From Salinibacterium sp. (GTDB taxonomy: Bacteria > Actinomycetota > Actinomycetes > Actinomycetales > Microbacteriaceae): 64,000 bases of DNA. Each line of letters starts with the position of its first letter. Within the stretch, counting starts at the first letter, position 1. The stretch lies in the NCBI GenBank assembly GCA_019638845.1, contig JAHBSZ010000004.1, forward strand, positions 62,001-126,000. The letters run 5' to 3'. The notes below the pieces were generated by a model. The model was not told where the DNA came from. It did not search any database and was given only the letters and a program-made list of their open reading frames with translations. Both the position numbers and the translations under genes were made by a program. Positions 42,732-50,799 of the stretch are shown piece by piece.

Positions 42732-45043
42732 CTCCCACACGCGCGACGACCACACGCACCTTGACCAACGAGCATGTCTTCCTCACCGGAGGCACTGGCT
42801 TCCTCGGTCAGGCGATACTCGAACGGCTGCTGTCGTCGCATCCCGGCACACGAATGACCTTGCTCGTGCGCGGCAAAGGCAGCCAGACTGGCGAGGCCCG
42901 ACTCGAAGGGCTGTTGCGCAAACCCGTATTCAAGGGCTGGGTCGAGTCCGTCGGCGGCAAAGAGAAGGCGGCCGCCGAGTTCGCGCGCCGCGTCACCGCC
43001 CACGAGGGAAGCCTGAGCAACGTCGGCGTCCTTCCGGACGATATCGACATCGTCTTGCACTCCGCGTCGACGGTGTCGTTCGACCCGCCCATCGACGAAG
43101 CCTTCGACACGAACGTGGGCGGCGCCTACGGCGTGTACGGCGCGCTACTCGCATCCAAGAGCGACCCGCACGTCGTGCACATCTCTACTGCCTACGTCGG
43201 CGGCATTCGCAAAGGCATCGCGCCCGAGGCATCCCTCACTCATAACGTCGACTGGCGTGCCGAATACGAAGCCGCGAAGTCTGCGCGCCTTCGGGTGGAG
43301 ATGGAGTCACGACAGCCGGAGGCGCTGCGCGAACAGCTTCAGCGCGCAAAAGCGCGCCACGGCAAGACCGGCCCGCAAGCAGTTGCCGGTTTCGCCGAAA
43401 CCGCACGCGCCGAGTGGGTTCGTGAACGCCTCGTCGACTACGGTCGCACCCGCGCCGAGAGCCTCGGCTGGACCGACGTGTACACGCTCACGAAGGCGTT
43501 CGCCGAGCGCGCTGCGGAAGAGCTGTGGTCGCAAGCCGGCCACCGGCTCTCGATAGTGCGACCGTCGATCATCGAGAGCGCGCTTACGCATCCGTTTCCC
43601 GGCTGGATCGACGGGTTCAAGGTCGCAGACCCGCTCATCATCGCCTACGGTCGCGGCCAGCTCCCCGACTTTCCTGGGCTTCCCGATTCGATCCTCGATG
43701 TCATCCCCGTGGACTTCGTGGTGAACGCCGCACTCGCGGCCGCTGGTCGCCCCGCTAAGCCCAACGATGCGAAATACTTCCAGGTCGTCTCCGGCAAGAC
43801 CAACCCGCTGCCGTTCCACCGCATGTACGAGAACGTCAACCGCTACTTCACCGAGAACCCGCTGCCCGATGAGAAGGGCGACATCATTGTGCCCAAGTGG
43901 CGCTTCCCTGGTGGCCAAAAAGTCGAGAAGGCGCTCGAGAAGCGCGAGCACCAGGTGGTCCGCGCCGAGAAACTCATCGAACGGATGCCGACAACCAAGC
44001 GCACGCGCGAGTGGCTCGACACCGTGCGCAAGGGCAAGCACGGCCTTCAGCAGTTGCGAGCGTTCACCGAGCTGTACCGCGCGTATGTGCAGACGGAGAT
44101 CATCTTCGACGACACCAACACACGCGCGCTCCTCGCCTCGCTGCCCAAGAAGGTGCAGGCCGACGAAGGCTTCGACGTCAACGACATCGACTGGGAACAC
44201 TACTGGCAGCAAGTGCACTTCCCGGCGGTGACCACGCTCACGCGCGCGTTCGGCAAGCGCCCCTCGGCGAAGGCCAAGAGCCAGAAGGTGCTGCCCGCTC
44301 GCACCGACGTGCTTGCCGTGTTCGACCTCGAGGGCACCGTGCTCGAATCGAACCTCGTGAAGCAGTACCTCACGCTGTGGGCAGGCACGGTCCCCCGATC
44401 CCGCGTCGCCCACGACCTGGCGAACTTCACCTTCTCGCTGCGCAAGTACTGGCGTGCGGAGCGCCGTGACCGCGGCGAGTTCATCCGTACGTTTATGCGC
44501 CGTTACAAGGGGTTCAAGGTCAGCGAGATCGAGCGTCAGGTACGCGGACCGTTTGGCCGGGCGATGCTGCGTCGTGCCCTGCCGGACGCGCTGCGTCGCG
44601 TGCAGGAGCATAGGGATGCCGGCCACCGCACGATCTTGGTGACCGGATCCATCGACCTCACGGTCACACCATTCTTGCCGTACTTCGACGAGGTCGTCGC
44701 GGGCCGGATGCACGACGTTGACGGAGTGCTCACCGGCTTCCTCGCCGACCCGCCGCTCGTCGACGAAGCCCGTGCCGCATGGCTGCGCCACTATGCCGCC
44801 CAGAACGGATTCGACCTCGAGAACTCATACGGCTACGGCGACAACCACGCCGACCTCGTGTGGCTTCAGCTCGTGGGAAACCCGAACGCCGTGAATCCGG
44901 ATATCAATTTGTACCGTCACGCCAAGGAAAAGCACTGGAATGTGTTGGACTGGAAGCGCAGGGCTACAAGCGTTGCGAGCGCTGGCTCCGAATCAGCTAA
45001 GAATGAATCGACCAGCACGGAAGGAGTCGAGCATGGCGTTTGA
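42728..45043 (+). CDS. Fatty acyl-CoA reductase fused to a HAD-like phosphatase domain
   Basis: 771 residues. N-terminal NAD_binding_4 reductase: GGTGFLG (21-27), (V)LHSASTVSFDPP, YTLTK (Y252-x3-K256) and VRPSIIESAL, as in fatty acyl-CoA reductases giving fatty alcohols; a helical sterile-like linker about 400-510; then a HAD-IB domain with DLEGT (D533, E535 where Asp is usual), TGSIDLTV and YGYGDNHADL. A predicted fatty alcohol source for an alkyl-DHAP synthase. The HAD half might remove phosphate or act like the phosphatase/acyltransferase fusions of related proteins. GTG start overlaps the previous stop. Confidence 0.88.
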   Translation: MTPTRATTTRTLTNEHVFLTGGTGFLGQAILERLLSSHPGTRMTLLVRGKGSQTGEARLEGLLRKPVFKGWVESVGGKEKAAAEFARRVTAHEGSLSNVGVLPDDIDIVLHSASTVSFDPPIDEAFDTNVGGAYGVYGALLASKSDPHVVHISTAYVGGIRKGIAPEASLTHNVDWRAEYEAAKSARLRVEMESRQPEALREQLQRAKARHGKTGPQAVAGFAETARAEWVRERLVDYGRTRAESLGWTDVYTLTKAFAERAAEELWSQAGHRLSIVRPSIIESALTHPFPGWIDGFKVADPLIIAYGRGQLPDFPGLPDSILDVIPVDFVVNAALAAAGRPAKPNDAKYFQVVSGKTNPLPFHRMYENVNRYFTENPLPDEKGDIIVPKWRFPGGQKVEKALEKREHQVVRAEKLIERMPTTKRTREWLDTVRKGKHGLQQLRAFTELYRAYVQTEIIFDDTNTRALLASLPKKVQADEGFDVNDIDWEHYWQQVHFPAVTTLTRAFGKRPSAKAKSQKVLPARTDVLAVFDLEGTVLESNLVKQYLTLWAGTVPRSRVAHDLANFTFSLRKYWRAERRDRGEFIRTFMRRYKGFKVSEIERQVRGPFGRAMLRRALPDALRRVQEHRDAGHRTILVTGSIDLTVTPFLPYFDEVVAGRMHDVDGVLTGFLADPPLVDEARAAWLRHYAAQNGFDLENSYGYGDNHADLVWLQLVGNPNAVNPDINLYRHAKEKHWNVLDWKRRATSVASAGSESAKNESTSTEGVEHGV

Positions 45044-45845
45044 CATCGACAGATACACCAGCACCTCCAAGAAGGTGGTCTGGGGCGATCTCGACTTCGA
45101 TCAGTTCACGACGAATCCGCTTCCCGAAGCGACGTTGCGCAGCATCCGATACATGGCTGATATCGAGTACCACACGGTCTGCTACTTGCGCGATCTGCTC
45201 GTCACCCCGTCGCACAAGGAGGCCGATGTCTCGGCCTTCATGACGATGTGGAACCGTGAGGAGTTCTGGCACGGCGAAGCACTATCGGCAGTGCTTGCGG
45301 CACACGGGGTGACCCTCGACTTCGACCAGCTCAAGGCCACCCGCCTGAAGCTCGGCTGGAAGGATCGCCTCGACCCGATCAAGCAGTCGCTGCTCGGCAA
45401 CATCGTGGGCAAAGACTTCATCGCCGTGCACATGATCTGGGGTGCCGCGAACGAGTGGTCTGCTGTCGCCGCTTACAACCGCATGGCCGACCTCGAACAG
45501 CACCCCGTCTTGGCCGAACTGCTGCGCCGCATCGCGAAGCAGGAGGCACGCCACGTCGCGTTCTATGCGACTCAGGCGCGCGACCGCCTTGCCAAGAGCA
45601 AGAAGGCACAGGTGTTGGCCCGCTTCGCGTTGAAGAACGCGTGGGGTCCGGTCGGCTCGAGTGTCATGGCGCCCATCGAGGTCACCCACGTCATGGGCCA
45701 CATCTTCGCGGGCGAGGAGGGCATGCGGGAGATCCGCAAGCTCGACGAGCACATCTCACGGATGCCCGGACTCGAGGGCCTCACCATCGTGGAGACCGCG
45801 ATGAAGAAGTATGGCGTCTCTGCCCCCGCCGCGGTTGCTGCGTAG
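45033..45845 (+). CDS. Ferritin-like diiron protein
   Basis: 270 residues. The four-helix diiron pattern is complete: E45, E77-x2-H80 (EFWH), E141, E171-x2-H174 (EARH). Soluble, similar in layout to acyl-ACP desaturases and other O2-activating carboxylate-bridged enzymes. In this cluster it may desaturate or hydroxylate an alkyl/acyl chain. AAGGAG lies 6 nt before the ATG, which is inside the reductase gene (11-nt overlap). No annotated function can be assigned. Confidence 0.85.
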   Translation: MAFDIDRYTSTSKKVVWGDLDFDQFTTNPLPEATLRSIRYMADIEYHTVCYLRDLLVTPSHKEADVSAFMTMWNREEFWHGEALSAVLAAHGVTLDFDQLKATRLKLGWKDRLDPIKQSLLGNIVGKDFIAVHMIWGAANEWSAVAAYNRMADLEQHPVLAELLRRIAKQEARHVAFYATQARDRLAKSKKAQVLARFALKNAWGPVGSSVMAPIEVTHVMGHIFAGEEGMREIRKLDEHISRMPGLEGLTIVETAMKKYGVSAPAAVAA

Positions 45846-45848
45846 CTC

Positions 45849-46343
45849 GTGACAGTCCGCGTCGAACGAGTTGACCTGCCGGGAATCGGCATTCGCACCG
45901 ATGTCATCACCCGTAGTGGGCGACGGGTGAGCGTCGTCTCGCAGCGCACCGGTGAGCGCGACCTCGCACTCTTCGATGTCGACGACCCGGATGCCAGCAC
46001 CGACACCATCCCGCTCACCGACGATGAGGCGGCCGCGATCGCAGAGCTCTTGGGCGCGTCGATTGCTCTTAGCCGGCTCTCCAGCCTGAGCGAGAGGGCC
46101 GTCGGGCTCTACACCGACGAGATCTCCCTGCCGCCGGACTCCAAGTACGTGGGACGACCGATGGGTGATACGAAAGCACGCACCCTCACCAGTTCGTCGA
46201 TCGTGGCAATCTCCCGCGGCACCGAGATCATCGCGTCGCCGACCCCGGACATAATCTTCGAGAGCGGCGACGTGATCATTGCTGTCGGCACCCGCAAAGG
46301 TCTCGATGCGCTGAGCAAGCTCATCGACCGCGGACCGAGCTAA
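45849..46343 (+). CDS. KhtT-like regulatory subunit with TrkA-C domain
   Basis: 164 residues. The N-terminal half is a small beta/alpha domain; residues about 80-160 form a TrkA-C (RCK_C) domain (EISLPPDSKYVGRPMGDTKART, IIASPTPDIIFESGDVIIAVGTRKGLDALSKLI). Such proteins gate the antiporter encoded next door. GTG start 3 nt after the previous stop. Confidence 0.87.
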   Translation: MTVRVERVDLPGIGIRTDVITRSGRRVSVVSQRTGERDLALFDVDDPDASTDTIPLTDDEAAAIAELLGASIALSRLSSLSERAVGLYTDEISLPPDSKYVGRPMGDTKARTLTSSSIVAISRGTEIIASPTPDIIFESGDVIIAVGTRKGLDALSKLIDRGPS

Positions 46344-46350
46344 GCCGACT

Positions 46351-47544
46351 ATGCACGATACGACCCTGCTGCTCATCGAAGTCGGAGCGCTTCTGCTCGT
46401 GCTGAGCTTGCTGGGTCGCGTGGCCTTGCGCTTCGGCGTTTCGCCCATCCCCCTTTATTTGCTCGCGGGGCTGACCGTGGGCCACGGCGGCGTTCTCCCG
46501 TTGCAAGCGAGCCAGGACTTCTTCGAGGTCGGCTCGGAGATCGGCGTCATCTTGCTGCTTGCGATGCTGGGGCTCGAGTACTCCCCCTCGGAGCTCGTCC
46601 GCAACCTCAAGCAGTCCCGCCTGGCAGGAGTGCTTGATGCTCTGCTCAACGCGATACCGGGGGCTGCGTTCGCGTTGCTCCTCGGGTGGGGGCCGGTGGC
46701 CGCTGTGACACTCGCTGGGGTCACGTGGGTGTCGTCATCCGGGGTTGTCGCCAAGGTGTTGCGTGACCTGCGTCGACTGAGCAACCGTGAGACGCCGGTA
46801 ATCCTGTCCGTGCTGGTCATCGAAGACCTGGCGATGGCCTTCTACCTCCCTGTGCTCTCTGCCTTGGTGATCGGTGCGGGTCTACTGCAGGGCGCAACGA
46901 CCGTCGTGGTTGCGGTGACGGTGGTCGTGGTCATCCTGTTCGCTGCTTTGCGGTTCGGCAAGGTTCTCTCGCGACTGTTTCCGGCGCAGAGCCCCGAACC
47001 GCTGCTCCTCGGGGTGCTCGGGCTCACGATGCTCGTCGCCGGGCTCGCAGAGCAGGTGAGTGTGTCGGCGGCTGTCGGCGCATTCCTCGTCGGTATCGCC
47101 ATCTCGGGTCAGGTCGCCCATAACGCGACGGTGGTGCTCGCTCCCCTGCGGGATCTGTTTGCCACCGTGTTTTTCGTGTTCTTCGGGATCGCCACCGATC
47201 CGGCCGACATCGTGCCGGTCATCCTTCCCGCGCTTGCACTCGCCGTCGTCACCATCGCAACGAAGACGCTCGGTGGGTACATCGCGGCCCGGCGTGCGGG
47301 AATCGGCGTTCCCGGTAGCTGGCGCACCGGCCTCACCCTCACGCCGCGTGGCGAGTTCTCGATCGTCATCGCCGGGCTTGCCGTGGGTGCGGGCATCGAG
47401 CCCATGCTCGCCCCGCTCGCCACCGCCTACGTGCTCATCACCGTGATCGCCGGCCCACTGCTGGCGAGAATCCCGGATGCGACGTGGTTCAAGAACGCCG
47501 TGCGCAATCGACGGTTGGCGACCGAGGCCAGCGAGCCCGTCTAG
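46351..47544 (+). CDS. CPA2-family K+(Na+)/H+ antiporter, KhtU/KefB-like
   Basis: 397 residues, twelve or so helices. The CPA2 hallmarks GSEIGVILLLAMLGLEYSPSEL, the (V)SSSGVVAKVL discontinuous helix, VLVIEDLAMAFYLP and VSVSAAVGAFLVGIAISGQ are present. No soluble KTN domain, which agrees with the separate TrkA-C subunit. Likely exports K+ or Na+ in exchange for H+. Confidence 0.9.
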   Translation: MHDTTLLLIEVGALLLVLSLLGRVALRFGVSPIPLYLLAGLTVGHGGVLPLQASQDFFEVGSEIGVILLLAMLGLEYSPSELVRNLKQSRLAGVLDALLNAIPGAAFALLLGWGPVAAVTLAGVTWVSSSGVVAKVLRDLRRLSNRETPVILSVLVIEDLAMAFYLPVLSALVIGAGLLQGATTVVVAVTVVVVILFAALRFGKVLSRLFPAQSPEPLLLGVLGLTMLVAGLAEQVSVSAAVGAFLVGIAISGQVAHNATVVLAPLRDLFATVFFVFFGIATDPADIVPVILPALALAVVTIATKTLGGYIAARRAGIGVPGSWRTGLTLTPRGEFSIVIAGLAVGAGIEPMLAPLATAYVLITVIAGPLLARIPDATWFKNAVRNRRLATEASEPV

Positions 47545-47561
47545 ACCGGGACGGACGGCAC

Positions 47562-48146
47562 CTAGAGCTCGTGATCGTCTCGATGGGCGCCGTAGAACTC
47601 TGACTGGCGCTGCATGAGTTGCTTCATGGTGGTGCCGCGGCCCGCCCCGTAAACGGTGCCGGCAAAGTCCAGTTCGCGCTGCATCGCCCAGATCTCGTCG
47701 TGCTTGTCGGGCGACAGTATCTGATCCCCCACCGCGACCCACCCGATCGGCACCACTGTTCCGGGCTGCACAGTCGTGTTGACCTGGACAACGCCGTTGA
47801 TGCGCACCTCAGCTCCCTCGCCGATCACACTGCCGGGGAAGAGCGAGGCTCCGGTCGCGATGAACACCTCGTCGTGCACGATGGCGCCGTTCACGTGCGC
47901 GTGCGGACCGATCATGACGCTCGCACCGATGGTCACGTCGTGTCCGGCGCGAGCACGGACGAGGGCGTTTTCCATCACTATCGTGTTCTCGCCGATGGTC
48001 ACGCGACCATCCTCAGAACTCACGACCGCCCCGTGCAGGATGCGGGCTCCGGATGCCACACTCACCTCACCCACGACTGTCGCTGTCGGGGCGACCCACG
48101 CGTCGGGGTGGATCGTCGGCGCCTTGCCACGGTGTTCTACGAGCAC
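47562..48146 (-). CDS. Gamma-carbonic-anhydrase-like hexapeptide protein
   Basis: 194 residues. Left-handed beta helix of hexapeptide turns (WVAPTATVVGEVSVASGARI..) with HVNGAIVHDEVFIATGASLFPGSVIG, of the CaiE/PaaY group. The first metal His of true gamma-CAs is seen in GPHAHV but others are not clear, so enzyme activity is unsure. Start GTG at 48144-48146 is chosen because it follows TACCGT by 6 nt and matches the family N-terminus (VEHRGKAPTIHPDA). Confidence 0.82.
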   Translation of the reverse strand: MLVEHRGKAPTIHPDAWVAPTATVVGEVSVASGARILHGAVVSSEDGRVTIGENTIVMENALVRARAGHDVTIGASVMIGPHAHVNGAIVHDEVFIATGASLFPGSVIGEGAEVRINGVVQVNTTVQPGTVVPIGWVAVGDQILSPDKHDEIWAMQRELDFAGTVYGAGRGTTMKQLMQRQSEFYGAHRDDHEL

Positions 48147-48152
48147 GACCCG

Positions 48153-48158
48153 ACGGTA
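48153..48158 (-). promoter_or_regulatory. -10 box TACCGT of the hexapeptide gene (leaderless)
   Basis: TACCGT, 6 nt (CGGGTC), GTG. Confidence 0.45.
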
Positions 48159-48256
48159 TCTCACAGCCAGTGACCAGGTGATCTCGCTGGCACACGACAC
48201 GCCGCAGGCGCGTCACACAAATGGGGGCCAAAAGAGGAGTAACATTTTTGTCAACA

Positions 48257-48272
48257 CCGGTCTACCGACCGG
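48257..48272 (+). promoter_or_regulatory. Inverted repeat before the 52-aa gene
   Basis: CCGGTC-TACC-GACCGG, 22 nt upstream of the ATG at 48295; TTTTTGTCA just before it may be a -35 region. Confidence 0.35.
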
Positions 48273-48294
48273 ACTCTATGGTGAGGGGGCAGTC

Positions 48295-48453
48295 ATGGAA
48301 GCCAATCGTTGGACGAACCGACTGCACACGCCCGACCGTAATGCCCAGCAGGCCGCTGAACTGACCACCGAGTCGTTGAGCCGCATGCTCGAAGAGTCCC
48401 TTCTTCTTGACGCACGCGAATGGCCCGCGCTGCACGCGGTCTCTGCAGGCTAA
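48295..48453 (+). CDS. Small hypothetical protein, 52 aa
   Basis: MEANRWTNRLHTPDRNAQQ then a Leu/Glu-rich amphipathic helix (LTTESLSRMLEESLLLDAREW). Not recognised. Supported by an ATG with GAGGGGG about 6 nt upstream and a promoter-like stretch with an inverted repeat before it. Soluble, acidic at the C-terminus. Confidence 0.55.
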   Translation: MEANRWTNRLHTPDRNAQQAAELTTESLSRMLEESLLLDAREWPALHAVSAG

Positions 48454-48471
48454 CTTCCGCCAAGTTGACCG

Positions 48472-48819
48472 CTAGCGGGATTGCCGCTTGCGACCCGGCT
48501 TTTGCTGACCCTTAACCGCGGGGGCGCGACCTTTGCCTTTCGACGCCTTGGCCTTTCCGCCGGGTTTCGCCGCGGACGCCGCAGCCGCCCTCGCCGAGCT
48601 GGCCAGCTGCCGCTCCGCGTCCACAAGAAATGCCTCACCCTCAGCCGTGAGTTGCGTCGAACTCGCGCTCGAGTCGAACAACTCGTAGCCCAGTTGCGAT
48701 TCGATCGACCTCATTGTCGCGATGAGTTCCGAGCGCGGGATGCTCAGCGCTCGCGCCGCGTGGGCGAAGTGCAGGTGCCGCGCCGCAGTGACAAACTGTT
48801 TGAGCGCTGCGTGGTCCAT
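48472..48819 (-). CDS. LysR-type HTH mini-protein with Lys-rich tail
   Basis: 115 residues. Residues 1-60 are a LysR N-terminal HTH (LKQFVTAARHLHFAHAARALSIPRSELIATMRSIESQLGYELFD); the effector domain is absent. From about 78 the chain is Ala/Gly/Lys/Arg-rich (KPGGKAKASKGKGRAP..RKRQSR), like histone-H1-type tails. It might be a nucleoid or accessory DNA-binding protein rather than a broken LysR. ATG 7 nt after TAGCCT. Confidence 0.75.
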   Translation of the reverse strand: MDHAALKQFVTAARHLHFAHAARALSIPRSELIATMRSIESQLGYELFDSSASSTQLTAEGEAFLVDAERQLASSARAAAASAAKPGGKAKASKGKGRAPAVKGQQKPGRKRQSR

Positions 48820-48826
48820 GGTGCTC

Positions 48827-48832
48827 AGGCTA
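48827..48832 (-). promoter_or_regulatory. -10 box TAGCCT of the LysR-like mini-gene (leaderless)
   Basis: TAGCCT, 7 nt (GAGCACC), ATG. Confidence 0.45.
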
Positions 48833-49050
48833 TGGCACTCGCCGGCGGGCCGGGTTCAGGGAGATACCGTTTGGTGCCCCACTACCCCCACTCGGTTCTC
48901 GCCTTGATCTCAGACGTCATCCAGGGGATCGAAACCAGAAACTTGGTCACATTCCACGCCACGCCCGACGTTTGAACGAGTAGGAATCAATTCTCTATCT
49001 CATCATTGCGCTGCATCGTCCAGGTGCTCCCGGTGCCTCGCAGCCGCCCA

Positions 49051-49500
49051 CTATTTGGGAATGCATGGATCCTTGCTGAAACTATCGTCCGATTGCTGCC
49101 ACTCGTTGCGATCTAGACCATTCGGCGGGACGTAGAACTGTTCGCGTGCGACGATGATGCCTCCCTCGGGCGCAGGGCGGGAGACGGTGACTCGGAGAAT
49201 ATCTCCGGGCGCCAAATCTAGTACTTGCGGTCGCTCGCCAGAGATTGCAATCACTTCGCCGTCGACGACTGAAATCGACGAGCGCTCCCAGAAGGTAGTC
49301 CAGACTTCCGTCTCAGATAGGTTTCTTTGCTCCAGTGTGAGCTTGGCGTCGTGAACGTCACCGCACACAGCAAGGACAAGGCCAGAGTCAGCACCCTGGA
49401 TTGCGACGGGGAGTCTTTCCGGAGCAACAAGGAATGAGCATCCACCGATCCCGAGAACTGCAGCCAAGAGTCCTGCAGCCGCAAGTTGTCGACGTCTCAC
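49051..49500 (-). CDS. Lipoprotein of the RHS-island family, putative immunity
   Basis: 149 residues from the GTG at 49498-49500 (AGCAGG 6 nt upstream; a GTG at 49587 would add 29 residues). Ideal lipoprotein signal: RRRQLAAAGLLAAVLGIGGC. The mature part has GLVLAVCGDVHDAKL, similar to AVCEPIDV and KVCDAIAV in the lipoproteins paired with HExxH toxin tips at 60776 and 56499. So it is probably an orphan immunity protein whose toxin is gone. Function inferred only. Confidence 0.65.
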   Translation of the reverse strand: MRRRQLAAAGLLAAVLGIGGCSFLVAPERLPVAIQGADSGLVLAVCGDVHDAKLTLEQRNLSETEVWTTFWERSSISVVDGEVIAISGERPQVLDLAPGDILRVTVSRPAPEGGIIVAREQFYVPPNGLDRNEWQQSDDSFSKDPCIPK

Positions 49501-49562
49501 CTTGGGCCTGCTAGCAGGTGAAAGGGCGCCGACAGACTCCTGATCATCAAGACCTTCTCCAG

Positions 49563-49802
49563 CTACGTTCTCGCGATGGCAAGCCACGAGACGAAGACAA
49601 TTATAACTCCCAGAGTCACTGCGAAGATTCCAAACACGCCGACGACTGCGGGCGTCGCTCCTTGTGCAGTCCGACGGCCAATCGCGCCCAATCTGGCCTG
49701 CTGCCTCGCCGCACGCGCCGCGAACTTCTCTCGGTTCACAATGGTGAATACTCCGGCGACTATCGTTGCTGCGCCCAGAATTATGGGGAACCAGTCACTC
49801 AT
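49563..49802 (-). CDS. Two-helix membrane protein, paralogue of 59522
   Basis: 79 residues, starting MSDWFPIILGAATIVAG; two membrane helices flank a basic loop (NREKFAARAARQQARLGAIGRRTAQG). Nearly the same protein is encoded at 59522-59761. Start at the ATG 49800-49802 with TTGGAG 6 nt upstream, conserved in both copies. Not recognised as a known family; likely a duplicated immunity or cassette gene. Confidence 0.65.
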   Translation of the reverse strand: MSDWFPIILGAATIVAGVFTIVNREKFAARAARQQARLGAIGRRTAQGATPAVVGVFGIFAVTLGVIIVFVSWLAIART

Positions 49803-49841
49803 AAGCAACTCCAAATCCGAGGCCACCAACCGCCGACGCCT

Positions 49842-50042
49842 TCACACCGTAGTCAAGAGAGCCACCGCTCCGAAGATCACGATGATGACCACCCCGATCA
49901 CTATCCACTGGCGAGGGGTCGTCCTTTGTGGGGGTTCTCCCTTTGCGGCCCTCTCGTCGGCTCCCTTTCGGAGTATTCGATATCGCCAGTATGAAGTGGC
50001 CGTGCCAGCGGCGACCAGGAGAATCAAGAGGAGTGCATCCAT
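49842..50042 (-). CDS. Small two-helix membrane protein
   Basis: 66 residues: helix at 3-18 (MDALLLILLVAAGTATSY), basic loop RYRILRKGADERAAKGEPPQRTTPRQW, helix WIVIGVVIIVIFGAVALL. Not recognised. One of a run of small membrane genes in the same direction. Confidence 0.5.
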   Translation of the reverse strand: MDALLLILLVAAGTATSYWRYRILRKGADERAAKGEPPQRTTPRQWIVIGVVIIVIFGAVALLTTV

Positions 50043-50160
50043 CACGCCTACTATCGCAGCCGAGCGGTGAACTCCACGAGAGTTCGATCTATATCGACTG
50101 AGTTGCCGGTGCCCCTAGTCGTCATAAATTCAGCGGCATCAGTCCGGGGCTCGGGCCGGG

Positions 50161-50424
50161 TCAGTCCCCCTCGTTGGGTTGGATGTCATAGGCCGGGTCC
50201 GACCTATATCGAGCAATAAACGCCGCTGCGGGGAGCAGGACGAAGACTATGGCCGAAACGAATGCTGGCAGATGTACTCCAATGACAACAAGGAGAACTA
50301 GACACATCGCGTAGACGAGTGCAGCGGCCAGGAGTATCCATGAGGCTCGTCGAAGCCGTCGCCCTCGCCTAGAAGGTGATGTAGCCACCCGGTGGACCTC
50401 CCGCCCAGCGATCTCGTTGCGCAT
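50161..50424 (-). CDS. Small basic membrane protein
   Basis: 87 residues with an Arg-rich N-terminus (SRRGRRLRRASW) and two helices (about 28-70), ending in an acidic tail. ATG start, weak ribosome-binding site. Not recognised; part of the run of small envelope genes. Confidence 0.5.
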   Translation of the reverse strand: MRNEIAGREVHRVATSPSRRGRRLRRASWILLAAALVYAMCLVLLVVIGVHLPAFVSAIVFVLLPAAAFIARYRSDPAYDIQPNEGD

Positions 50425-50439
50425 GTTGGCAACACATCA

Positions 50440-50799
50440 CTAGCGCGAACCCAGAGCCAGTGCCTCTTGACACACAGTCACACCCGAGCCTTCCGCTGGC
50501 AAGAGTGAACAGCTTGAAACGAGATACACCTGAGCATCTTGTTCTGACAGCGCACCCACCCCGATAACCTGGGGATGTGCAGTCAACTCTTGCATCCACT
50601 CGGCAGCCGAGGAACAACTCGGAATGGTCTTCGCGAGTTCTTCGCTCGTAACAAATAGCATGCCCGGTAGAGGCTCGATTGGGGTCACATCTGCAATGCT
50701 CTCAGAGCATGACGCTGCCCGTCCTTGACTCGTGCAACCCGCAAGAACCGCTACGCTCAGGGCCGCCAGACAGATGAACCCAGATAAATTCTTGATCAT
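50440..50799 (-). CDS. Cys-rich lipoprotein, hypothetical
   Basis: 119 residues. Lipobox VLAGC (Cys about 21), then five further Cys in the mature part, suggesting disulfides outside the cell. The ATG at 50797-50799 has GGAG 9 nt upstream. No family recognised; by position it may be an immunity protein. Confidence 0.6.
   Translation of the reverse strand: MIKNLSGFICLAALSVAVLAGCTSQGRAASCSESIADVTPIEPLPGMLFVTSEELAKTIPSCSSAAEWMQELTAHPQVIGVGALSEQDAQVYLVSSCSLLPAEGSGVTVCQEALALGSR

Noticed and set aside
43307-44791. 494-codon minus-strand frame opposite the acyl reductase
   Set aside because: Antisense shadow of a gene with clear motifs; no start signal.
48841-48975. Possible short plus-strand gene ending ..RNLVTFHATPDV
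   Set aside because: It is the tail of a frame antisense to the LysR-like gene, with no start or ribosome-binding site in the free part.
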